A DNA stretch of 13,985 nt. It comes from Synergistetes bacterium JGI 0000079-D21. Its GTDB lineage: Bacteria; Synergistota; Synergistia; Synergistales; 79-D21. Positions 6,705 through 13,312 of the stretch are shown here, piece by piece (within the stretch, counting starts at the first letter, position 1; every line of letters begins with the position of its first letter). The position numbers were made by a program, and so were the translations under genes. The stretch covers positions 1-13,985 of the forward strand of contig AQRZ01000053.1 of NCBI GenBank assembly GCA_000402835.1, written 5' to 3'. The notes under the pieces are model-generated. The model saw nothing but the letters and a program-made list of their open reading frames with translations. It was not told where the DNA came from and ran no database searches.

Positions 6705-7904
6705 ATGTCCGTCGAAAAGCGGTTTATCCGGGAGGAACTGGAGAGGCTCAAGTCCGAGGGACTCTATACACAGATCCGGACGATCGAAAGTGCCCAGGGG
6801 CCCTGGGTGACGATCGAAGGGCGCCGCAGGCTGAACCTTTGCTCAAACAACTATCTCGGGCTCTGCAGCGACGCCCGGGTCTGCGAGCGGGCCCGGGCGA
6901 TGATCGATATTTACGGGGTAGGCCCCGGCGCGGTTCGTACGATTGCCGGGACGATGAGTCCGCATGTCGAGCTGGAAACGAAGCTGGCCAAGTTCAAGGG
7001 GACAGAGGCCGCCATGCTGGTTCAGTCGGGGTTCTGCGCCAACCTTTCCGCGATCCCTCCGCTGGTGGGAAAAGGGGATCTCGTGTTCAGCGACGAGCTG
7101 AACCATGCCTCGATCATCGATGCGTGCCGCCTGAGCGGCGCCACCATCCTGAGGTACCCGCACAACAGCCCCTCCGGGCTCCGGGAGGTTCTCGAGAGCA
7201 AAAAGGACGAACCCTGCCGCAAGCTGGTCGTGACGGACGGTGTTTTCTCGATGGATGGTGACATCGCTCCGCTGCCGGAGCTCGTTGACGTTGCCGAGGC
7301 ATACGGGGCCATGATCATGGTGGACGATGCCCACGGTGAAGGCGTGCTGGGCCGCGGGGGAAGGGGAATCGTGGACCATTTCGGCCTGCACGGGAGGGTC
7401 GATGTCGAGGTCGGCACCCTTTCGAAAGCTTTCGGAGTGGTGGGTGGGTTTATTTCCGGGACGGCGGAGCTGATCGACTACCTTCGGCAGAAAGCGAGGC
7501 CGAACCTCTTCAGCAGTGCCCTGACGGTCCCCGACGTGGCGGCGAACCTGGCTTCTGTGGAGATCCTGGAGGAAAGCGACGATCTCGTCAGGAAGCTCTG
7601 GTCGAACGGCAAGCTCTTCAAGGAGCGGATGAAAGGCTACGGGTTCAATATCGGGCAGAGCCAAACCCCGATCACCCCCGTCATCCTTGGCGAAGCCGCC
7701 GTCGCAAGGACCTTTAGCGCTCGCCTTTTCGAGGAAGGGATCTTTGCACAGGCGATCGCTTTCCCGACGGTGCCGAAAGGGACCGCCCGGATCCGGGTCA
7801 TGGTTTCGGCCGCGCATGAACCGGAGGACCTGGAAATGGCCGCGGATGTTTTCGCCAGGGTGGCGGGTGAGATGAATCTCCTTCCGAACCGGCGAAACCC
7901 GTAA
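6705..7904 (+). CDS. kbl: PLP-dependent glycine C-acetyltransferase-type enzyme (2-amino-3-ketobutyrate CoA ligase)
   Basis: A 399-residue member of the alpha-oxoamine synthase family of fold-type I PLP enzymes. These join an amino acid and an acyl-CoA with loss of CO2, or run the CoA-dependent cleavage of 2-amino-3-ketobutyrate to glycine and acetyl-CoA. Visible motifs: [35 protein letters not shown] with the PLP-stacking H134, [11 protein letters not shown] with D208 and H210, and GTLSKAFG with the Schiff-base lysine K241. Length and order match the group usually annotated Kbl in Bacillus and relatives. [13 protein letters not shown] differs from the E. coli Kbl form, so another substrate, including the BioF reaction, is possible. 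The ATG follows AAGGAGGG (6689-6696). No threonine dehydrogenase gene is nearby. The reading frame is also open upstream into nrdG, but nothing there looks like this family. Confidence 0.85.
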   Translation: MSVEKRFIREELERLKSEGLYTQIRTIESAQGPWVTIEGRRRLNLCSNNYLGLCSDARVCERARAMIDIYGVGPGAVRTIAGTMSPHVELETKLAKFKGTEAAMLVQSGFCANLSAIPPLVGKGDLVFSDELNHASIIDACRLSGATILRYPHNSPSGLREVLESKKDEPCRKLVVTDGVFSMDGDIAPLPELVDVAEAYGAMIMVDDAHGEGVLGRGGRGIVDHFGLHGRVDVEVGTLSKAFGVVGGFISGTAELIDYLRQKARPNLFSSALTVPDVAANLASVEILEESDDLVRKLWSNGKLFKERMKGYGFNIGQSQTPITPVILGEAAVARTFSARLFEEGIFAQAIAFPTVPKGTARIRVMVSAAHEPEDLEMAADVFARVAGEMNLLPNRRNP

Positions 7905-7912
7905 AGTCCCCT

Positions 7913-7940
7913 ATGAAATCGGCCGCTCATCGTGTAGAAT
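7913..7940 (+). promoter_or_regulatory. Probable promoter of the liv operon
   Basis: ATGAAA (7913-7918, 4 of 6 for a -35), a 16-base spacer, and TAGAAT (7935-7940, 5 of 6 for a -10). The expected start is about 7947, leaving a leader of about 48 bases before livK. It lies immediately after the kbl stop. I see no clear terminator between the two genes. Confidence 0.5.
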
Positions 7941-7955
7941 TCTCCTGTGATTCGG

Positions 7956-7973
7956 AAGTTTCAGATTAAACTT
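7956..7973. promoter_or_regulatory. Inverted repeat in the livK leader (possible operator or RNA hairpin)
   Basis: AAGTTT (7956-7961) and AAACTT (7968-7973) are perfect inverted repeats around CAGATT. The element lies between the expected transcription start and the strong ribosome-binding site (GGAGGAGGGG, 7978-7987). It could bind a regulator as DNA or form a small leader hairpin. No known operator consensus is recognised. Confidence 0.4.
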
Positions 7974-7994
7974 TTGTGGAGGAGGGGTACGCGG

Positions 7995-9128
7995 ATGAAG
8001 TTCGGAAAGGTTGGAATCGCACTTGCTCTGGTTCTGGTGTTCGCGGCCGGCGCGTTTGCCGCGGATACGGTCAAGATCGGTGTTTTCCTTCCGCTGACCG
8101 GTCAGATGGGATTCGGTGGTCAGCTTGAGCTGGACGGGATCAAGATGGCTCACAAGGAAGCTCCGACGGTTCTCGGAAAGAAAGTGGAGCTGATTGTGGT
8201 CGACAACAAGTCCGATAAGGTCGAAGCCGCCAACGCCGTTAAGCGCCTGATCGAGAAGGATAAGGTCGTGGCGATCATCGGTACCTACGGTTCGTCCCTG
8301 GCAATGGCCGGCGGCGAGATTTCCGAGAAGGCGGGCATCCCGCAGCTCGGAACCTCCTGCACCAACCCCCTCGTCACGCAGGGCAAGAAGTACATTTTCC
8401 GCACCTGTTTCATCGATCCTTTCCAGGGAGCGGGCGCGGCCACCTATGCCTTCCAGAAGATGAAGGCGAAGAACGCGGCGATCCTGATCGATGTGTCCCA
8501 GGACTATAGTGTCGGCCTGGCCAATTTCTTCGAAAAGTCCTTTACGAAGATGGGCGGGAAGATCGTGGCGAAGCTGAACTACAACTCCGGCGACCAGGAC
8601 TTTACGGCACAGCTCACCGAAATCATCAGCAAGAAGCCGGATGTCCTTTTCATCCCCAGCTATTTTGCTGAAGGGGCCATCATCATGAAGCAGGTCGGCG
8701 AGCTGGGCGGCCAGTTCAAGATCATGGGCGGAGACGCCATGGACAACCCCGAGATCGTCAAGATCGGTGGAAAGGCTGTCGAAGGGTTTGCCTACACCAC
8801 GTTCCCGTATGATCCGACCATGAAGGACATGAGCCCGATTGCCAAGAAATTCACCGAGAACTGGAAGAAGTCGTTCCCGGGCAAGGATCCCAACGTGAAC
8901 GCGGCTCTGGGGTACGACTCCTACATGCTGATCCTCGATGCCATCAAGCGCGCGGGGAAGGCCGATCCCAAGCTGATCCGCGATAAGCTTGAAGCCACGA
9001 AGAACTTCCCCGGCGTTACGGGCAGCACCACGATGAATGCCACGCACGACGCGGAGAAACCCGTCGGGATCATGATGATCCAGAACGGAAAGCGCGTCTT
9101 TGTGGACGTCATCGAGCCGAAGCTCTAA
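7995..9128 (+). CDS. livK: Branched-chain amino-acid ABC transporter, periplasmic binding protein
   Basis: This 377-residue protein of the type I periplasmic-binding (Leu/Ile/Val, Peripla_BP_6) family captures the substrate for the LivHMGF importer. Residues 1-22 are a clear Sec signal peptide: K2/K5, a hydrophobic core, then AGAFA with probable cleavage before A23. There is no lipobox cysteine, so it should be a free periplasmic protein, implying an outer membrane. The mature part opens DTVKIGVFLPLTGQMGFGGQ, the normal first strand and ligand-loop region; GTYGSSLAMA and LGTSCTNPLVT follow in the first lobe, and GGDAMDNPEI and FPYDPT in the second. The ribosome-binding site is the strongest in the window. 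It is the first gene of the operon and is separated from livH by a hairpin, fitting higher expression. Exact substrate (Leu/Ile/Val or other amino acids or small amides) cannot be read from sequence. Confidence 0.93.
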   Translation: MKFGKVGIALALVLVFAAGAFAADTVKIGVFLPLTGQMGFGGQLELDGIKMAHKEAPTVLGKKVELIVVDNKSDKVEAANAVKRLIEKDKVVAIIGTYGSSLAMAGGEISEKAGIPQLGTSCTNPLVTQGKKYIFRTCFIDPFQGAGAATYAFQKMKAKNAAILIDVSQDYSVGLANFFEKSFTKMGGKIVAKLNYNSGDQDFTAQLTEIISKKPDVLFIPSYFAEGAIIMKQVGELGGQFKIMGGDAMDNPEIVKIGGKAVEGFAYTTFPYDPTMKDMSPIAKKFTENWKKSFPGKDPNVNAALGYDSYMLILDAIKRAGKADPKLIRDKLEATKNFPGVTGSTTMNATHDAEKPVGIMMIQNGKRVFVDVIEPKL

Positions 9129-9157
9129 GAAAGCAGCCTGTCCAGGAACTTCTTGAC

Positions 9158-9188
9158 GGGGAGGGGGGCAACCTCCTCCCCTTCTTGA
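9158..9188 (+). terminator. Attenuator-like hairpin between livK and livH
   Basis: A 10-bp stem pairs 9158-9167 (GGGGAGGGGG) with 9172-9181 (CCTCCTCCCC), with one G-U pair and a GCAA tetraloop. TTCTTGAT follows, a weak U-tract. No new promoter is evident before livH, so partial termination, or 3'-end protection of a livK-only mRNA, would give more binding protein than permease. Confidence 0.65.
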
Positions 9189-9206
9189 TGAGCAAGGGGG
9201 CAACTC

Positions 9207-10100
9207 ATGAGTCTAGACATGTTCGTCCAGCACCTCTTCAATGCCTTGACCCTCGGTAGCCTTTACGGCCTCATCGCGATCGGCTACACGATGGTCTACG
9301 GAATCCTGAGGCTGATCAATTTCGCTCACGGCGACATTTTCATGCTGGGTGCATATTTCGTCTTTTTCGGGGTGACGCTGACCAAGCTGCCCTGGGGAAT
9401 CGCCGTCGTCCTCGCGGTCGCGCTTTCCGCACTCTGCGGGGTGGTCATCGATCGGATCGCTTATCGCCCCCTGAGGGATGCACCGCGAATTTCCGCCCTC
9501 ATCAGCGCGATCGGCGTTTCCTTTTTCATTGAAAACCTTGGCCTCGTGGTTTTTACCGGGTTGCCGAAGCCCGTCTATCGCCCTGACTGGCTTGTAGAAA
9601 TCATTTCCATCGGGAACATCCGCGTCCTGCCTCTCGCGATCATCGTTCCGGCCATCGCCTTTGCCCTCGTGATGGGGCTCCTCTGGATCGTCTACAAGAC
9701 CAAGCCGGGGCTTGCCATGCGTTCGATCTCGAAGGACATCGAGACGACGAGGTTGATGGGGGTCTCCGTCGACAAGATCATCGCCCTGACCTTCGGGCTC
9801 GGATCGGCGCTTGCCGCAGCATCGGGCATCATGTGGGCCCTCCGGTACCCGCAGATCCATCCCTTCATGGGAGTATTTCCGGGATTCAAGGCGTTTATCG
9901 CTGCCGTTCTCGGCGGGATCGGATCGATCCAGGGTGCGATGATAGGAGGAATGCTCCTGGGGCTCATCGAAATCATGGCGGTCGCCTTTTTCCCGGCTCT
10001 TTCGGGCTACCGTGACGCTTTCGCCTTCATTTTGCTCATCGTGATCCTCCTCATGAAACCGACCGGGCTCATGGGTGAAAAACTGGAGGAGAAGGTATGA
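9207..10100 (+). CDS. livH: Branched-chain amino-acid ABC transporter permease LivH
   Basis: This 297-residue inner-membrane permease has about eight hydrophobic segments. Family hallmarks are GLIAIGYTMVYGILRLINFA followed by HGDIFMLGAY (residues about 21-50), RPLRDAPRISALISAIG, and a cytoplasmic EAA-like coupling loop AMRSISKDIETTRLMGVSVD (about 170-189) that contacts the ATPases. Conserved VFPGFKAFIAAVLGGIGSI-type residues lie near 230-245, and LLMKPTGLMGE comes near the end. ATG 9207 has AGGGGG about 8 bases upstream. It overlaps livM by 4 bases (ATGA), so translation is coupled. With LivM it forms the membrane channel. Confidence 0.95.
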   Translation: MSLDMFVQHLFNALTLGSLYGLIAIGYTMVYGILRLINFAHGDIFMLGAYFVFFGVTLTKLPWGIAVVLAVALSALCGVVIDRIAYRPLRDAPRISALISAIGVSFFIENLGLVVFTGLPKPVYRPDWLVEIISIGNIRVLPLAIIVPAIAFALVMGLLWIVYKTKPGLAMRSISKDIETTRLMGVSVDKIIALTFGLGSALAAASGIMWALRYPQIHPFMGVFPGFKAFIAAVLGGIGSIQGAMIGGMLLGLIEIMAVAFFPALSGYRDAFAFILLIVILLMKPTGLMGEKLEEKV

Positions 10101-11149
10101 AGACCCCCAACAGGAAACGGGATCTCACGCTGACGTTTGTCGCGGTCGGGTTGTTTCTTGTGTTCCTTTGGTGGGCGAATGGGCACCTGGACAACTACAA
10201 GATCCAGGTCCTGAACCTCATCGCGATCAACTCGATCCTTGCCCTGAGCCTCAACCTCATCTACGGGTTCACGGGAATGTTTTCCCTCGGGCATGCCGGG
10301 TTCATGGCCATCGGTGCCTATGTTTCTTCCCTGCTGATCCTGCCTCCGATCCAGAAGGAAATGATTTATATCCTGCAACCGCTGGTCTGGCCGTTTTCGG
10401 TACTGCAGGCCCCGTTTTTCGTGGCGGTGCTCGCCGGCGGCTTTGCAGCGGCCGTGCTGGGATTGATCATCGCGATTCCTGTGCTGAGGCTCGGAGGAGA
10501 TTACCTGGGGATTGCAACGCTTGGGTTCGCGGAGATCATCCGAGTCGTGTTCACGAACCTGACTCCCATCACGAACGGTGCACTGGGGCTGAAAGGAATC
10601 CCCGACTACGCAAACATCTGGTGGAACTACGGGTGGTGCTTCCTGACCCTCTTCTTCATGGTCCGGCTCATCAACAGCAACTTCGGAAACGTCCTCAAGG
10701 CGATCCGGGATGACGAGGTCGCGGCCAGGGCGATGGGGATCAACACTTTCAAATACCGGGTTGTCTCCTTTTCGGTCGGTGCCTTCTTTGCCGGAGTCGG
10801 TGGAGCCCTTATGGCAAGCCTCATCACGACAATCGACCCAAAGATGTTCAGTTTCCTGCTTACCTTCAACGTCCTGATGATCGTTGTCGCGGGAGGGCTC
10901 GGATCCCTTACGGGAAGCATTATCGGTAGCGCTGTCATCACGATACTGCTGGAATGGCTCCGTTTCGTGGAGAATCCGATCGACATCGGAACCTTCCACC
11001 TTGAAGGCATCCCGGGGATGCGAATGGTCATTTTCTCCCTGCTGCTTATCCTGATCATCCTCTTCAGGCGCGAAGGCATCATGGGAATGCGGGAATTCAA
11101 CTGGAGTGCCCTGTTAAGCCGATCCTCCCGGGGAGGTGAGGCCCGATGA
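10097..11149 (+). CDS. livM: Branched-chain amino-acid ABC transporter permease LivM
   Basis: This 350-residue integral membrane protein is the second half of the Liv channel. Typical LivM sequences are present: NSILALSLNLIYGFTGMFSL followed by GHAGFMAIGAYVSSLL (about 48-85), LRLGGDYLGIATLGFAEIIR, and GALGLKGIP. An EAA-type coupling loop AIRDDEVAARAMGINTFKYR (about 202-221) precedes VVAGGLGSLTGSIIGSAVIT. About eight to nine hydrophobic segments can be seen; the C-terminal tail (about 330-350) is polar and cytoplasmic. The start lies in a GGAGGAGAAGGTATGA context, overlapping livH by 4 bases, and it ends overlapping livG by 4 bases. Confidence 0.95.
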   Translation: MKTPNRKRDLTLTFVAVGLFLVFLWWANGHLDNYKIQVLNLIAINSILALSLNLIYGFTGMFSLGHAGFMAIGAYVSSLLILPPIQKEMIYILQPLVWPFSVLQAPFFVAVLAGGFAAAVLGLIIAIPVLRLGGDYLGIATLGFAEIIRVVFTNLTPITNGALGLKGIPDYANIWWNYGWCFLTLFFMVRLINSNFGNVLKAIRDDEVAARAMGINTFKYRVVSFSVGAFFAGVGGALMASLITTIDPKMFSFLLTFNVLMIVVAGGLGSLTGSIIGSAVITILLEWLRFVENPIDIGTFHLEGIPGMRMVIFSLLLILIILFRREGIMGMREFNWSALLSRSSRGGEAR

Positions 11150-11940
11150 GCGCGAATCCTCCTGTTCCTGTTCTCGAAACCCGGGACGTCATGATTCGCT
11201 TCGGGGGGCTGACGGCGGTCAACAACTTCAACATTTCGGTCCCGAAAGGGAGCATCGTGGGCCTGATCGGGCCGAACGGGGCCGGAAAAACGACCTGCTT
11301 CAACATCATCACGGGGTTCTACAAGCCGACCCAGGGTGACGTTTTTCTCGAGGGGAGAAGGATTACCGGGCTTCCGCCCCACAAGGTCTGCGAGGCGGGG
11401 ATCGCCCGGACCTTCCAGAACATCCGTCTTTTCTATAACGAAACCGTCCTTCAGAATGTCATGATCGGGGGGTTTGTCCGGCAGAAGAGCCAATGGTGGA
11501 TGCCTCCCCTGATGGTTCCCTCCTGCACAAGGGAAGAGCGGGAACTCAGGGAAACTGCCATGGCCCTCCTCGATTCGGTGGGGCTTGGAAAACTCGCGGG
11601 CGAGGTCTCGAGTTCACTGCCTTACGGAGCACAGCGAAGGCTGGAAATTGCCAGGGCGCTGGCCACAAAGCCGAAATTCCTGCTCCTGGACGAGCCCGCT
11701 GCGGGGATGAACCCCCAGGAGTCACAGGAACTGATGGATTTCATCAAGCGGATCCGGACCGATTTCGACCTGACGATCCTGCTGATCGAACACGACATGA
11801 AAGTGGTCATGGGAGTTTGCGAGCACATCTGGGTCCTCGACTACGGAATCCTCATCGCAGAAGGGAACCCCGAGCAGATCCGGACGAACCCGAAAGTCAT
11901 CGAAGCCTACCTCGGGGAGGAGGCGGCCCAGAATGCTTAA
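11146..11940 (+). CDS. livG: Branched-chain amino-acid ABC transporter ATP-binding protein LivG
   Basis: A 264-residue ATPase. Walker A is GPNGAGKT (42-49), and Walker B is LLLDEP with D182 and E183. The ABC signature is LPYGAQRRLEIARAL (158-172), the degenerate L-x-Y-G-x-Q form normal for LivG instead of LSGGQ. The switch histidine lies in LLIEHDMKVVM. ITGLPPHKVCEAGIARTFQN is the LivG-type Q-loop region, and an insert rich in W and M (FVRQKSQWWMPPLMV) is of the kind seen in LivG but not LivF. The C-terminus EAYLGEEA is the conserved Liv ATPase tail. It overlaps livM by 4 bases and livF by 8. It pairs with LivF on the cytoplasmic face to power import. Confidence 0.96.
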   Translation: MSANPPVPVLETRDVMIRFGGLTAVNNFNISVPKGSIVGLIGPNGAGKTTCFNIITGFYKPTQGDVFLEGRRITGLPPHKVCEAGIARTFQNIRLFYNETVLQNVMIGGFVRQKSQWWMPPLMVPSCTREERELRETAMALLDSVGLGKLAGEVSSSLPYGAQRRLEIARALATKPKFLLLDEPAAGMNPQESQELMDFIKRIRTDFDLTILLIEHDMKVVMGVCEHIWVLDYGILIAEGNPEQIRTNPKVIEAYLGEEAAQNA

Positions 11941-12637
11941 GATCGAAGATCTGCACGTCTACTACGGAGGCATTCACGCGCTGAAAGGCCTTTCTCTCGA
12001 GGTTTCGGAAGGGCAGATCGTGACCCTCATCGGGGCGAACGGAGCCGGGAAAAGCAGTACTCTTCGCTCGATTGCAGGCCTGGTCAAGAACAAAAAGGGG
12101 AAAATCCTTTTCGAAGGCGCGAACATCCTCGGCAAAACTCCGGAGGCCCTCGTCGGAATGGGAATCGCCATGTGCCCGGAAGGCCGCAGGATTCTGCCCC
12201 ACCTGACGGTCATGGAAAACCTGATGCTGGGAGCGTATATCCGCAACGACAAGGATGGAATCGCAAAAGACCTGGACTGGGTTTTTGAACTTTTCCCCCG
12301 GTTGAAGGAAAGGACCTGGCAAAAGGGCGGGACGCTTTCGGGAGGAGAACAGCAAATGCTGGCCCTCGGCAGGGCCCTGATGAGTCGGCCCAAGCTTCTC
12401 ATGCTGGACGAACCCTCCCTGGGACTTGCCCCGCTTCTCGTCAAAGAGGTCTTCGAGATCATCAAGACGATCAACGCCGAAGGGAAAACCGTCCTGCTCG
12501 TGGAGCAGAACGCCTACGCGGCCTTGAAAGTGGCACATTATGCCTACGTCCTTGAGGTCGGGGAAATCGTGCTGCAAGGAACGGGGGAGGCTTTGATCGA
12601 AGATCCGAAGGTTCGCGAAGCCTACCTTGGAGGCTGA
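11933..12637 (+). CDS. livF: Branched-chain amino-acid ABC transporter ATP-binding protein LivF
   Basis: A 234-residue ATPase opening MLKIEDLHVYYGGIHALKGL, the usual LivF N-terminus. Walker A is GANGAGKS (34-41), followed by LAVC-type family text GIAMCPEGRRILPHLTVMEN. The signature is LSGGEQQMLALGRAL, Walker B is LLMLDEPSLGLAP, and the switch histidine position is VEQNAYAALKVAHYAYVLE. The tail is VREAYLGG. GAGGAGG upstream overlaps the end of livG. It is the last gene of the complete K-H-M-G-F set. A long hairpin follows 18 bases after the stop. Confidence 0.96.
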   Translation: MLKIEDLHVYYGGIHALKGLSLEVSEGQIVTLIGANGAGKSSTLRSIAGLVKNKKGKILFEGANILGKTPEALVGMGIAMCPEGRRILPHLTVMENLMLGAYIRNDKDGIAKDLDWVFELFPRLKERTWQKGGTLSGGEQQMLALGRALMSRPKLLMLDEPSLGLAPLLVKEVFEIIKTINAEGKTVLLVEQNAYAALKVAHYAYVLEVGEIVLQGTGEALIEDPKVREAYLGG

Positions 12638-12655
12638 ACGGGAAATCCTTCGATT

Positions 12656-12690
12656 CGGTGCGGGTCGGCGTGCTGCGTCGGCCCGCATCG
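12656..12690 (+). other. Very stable hairpin after livF, no U-tract
   Basis: Bases 12656-12671 pair with 12675-12690 as a nearly continuous 15-16 bp stem. The core is TGCGGGTCGGCG against CGTCGGCCCGCA, with four G-U pairs and a 3-5 base loop. It lies in the 104-base gap between livF and pgsA. No run of T follows, so it is not a classical intrinsic terminator. Protection of the liv mRNA 3' end, or termination without a U-tract, are possibilities. I see no clear promoter for pgsA in the rest of the gap. Confidence 0.7.
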
Positions 12691-12741
12691 CGCGGCAATT
12701 TGAACGAGCCTGTTCCTGGAAACCGAACGGAGGGAGAAACG

Positions 12742-13281
12742 ATGGGGGCCTCGGCCTTGAACCTGCCGAATCTGCTTAGTCTATCGCGGGTTTTTCTCGC
12801 TCCTCTTGTGGTCGTCTTTCTCACACTGCGGATCGAATGGGGAGATCTCATCGCGGGAGCGGTCTTCATCCTGGCAGCCTTGACGGACACGGCGGACGGT
12901 TACATTGCCAGGAAACACGGCATCGTCACGAACCTGGGAAAATTCATCGATCCCCTGGCTGACAAGGTCCTCATTACCGCAGCCCTGGTCGGCCTCGTCG
13001 AGCTGCAGCGGATCCCAGCCTGGATGGTGGTCCTCATCCTTGCAAGGGAGTTCCTCGTGACCGGGCTCAGGATGATCGCAGCGGCAGAAGGGGTCGTATT
13101 GGCGGCTTCGAGGGGAGGAAAGGCGAAGACCGTTTCCCAGATCATCGCAATCGTGATGATGATCTTCGACCTGCCATTGGCACGCTCCGCAATGTGGGTT
13201 GCGCTGCTGTTGACCGTGTGGTCCGGGATGGACTATCTCATGAAGGGCTGGAGCCTTCTGAGCACCCCTCCGGCCCGGTGA
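12742..13281 (+). CDS. pgsA: CDP-diacylglycerol-glycerol-3-phosphate 3-phosphatidyltransferase
   Basis: A 179-residue inner-membrane enzyme that makes phosphatidylglycerophosphate, the first committed step to phosphatidylglycerol and cardiolipin. The CDP-alcohol phosphatidyltransferase motif is complete: D49, D52-G53, A56-R57, G66, D70, D74 (DTADGYIARKHG then GKFIDPLADK). It opens with LNLPNLLSLSRVFLAPLVVV, the standard PgsA start, followed by several hydrophobic helices; AREFLVTGLRMIAA matches the PgsA-type glycerol-phosphate region, which argues against phosphatidylserine synthase. ATG 12742 has GGAGGGAG about 6 bases upstream; an in-frame ATG at 12658 lies within the hairpin and adds unrelated residues. 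The M20 hydrolase gene starts 31 bases after it. Confidence 0.94.
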   Translation: MGASALNLPNLLSLSRVFLAPLVVVFLTLRIEWGDLIAGAVFILAALTDTADGYIARKHGIVTNLGKFIDPLADKVLITAALVGLVELQRIPAWMVVLILAREFLVTGLRMIAAAEGVVLAASRGGKAKTVSQIIAIVMMIFDLPLARSAMWVALLLTVWSGMDYLMKGWSLLSTPPAR

Positions 13282-13312
13282 CTCCCGCGGATGAAAGGAA
13301 GGTCTGTGAAGG

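Noticed and set aside
7911..9203. A 430-codon minus-strand open frame opposite livK
   Set aside because: Shadow of the livK codon pattern; no domain, and it spans the livK promoter and ribosome-binding site.
10007..10999. A 330-codon minus-strand open frame opposite livM
   Set aside because: Translation is low-complexity and rich in D, R, H and Q, typical of antisense to membrane-protein codons; no domain is recognised.
12691..12741. Promoter for pgsA (TTGAAC near 12700)
   Set aside because: No acceptable -10 lies at 16-18 bases downstream; the match is a single hexamer only.
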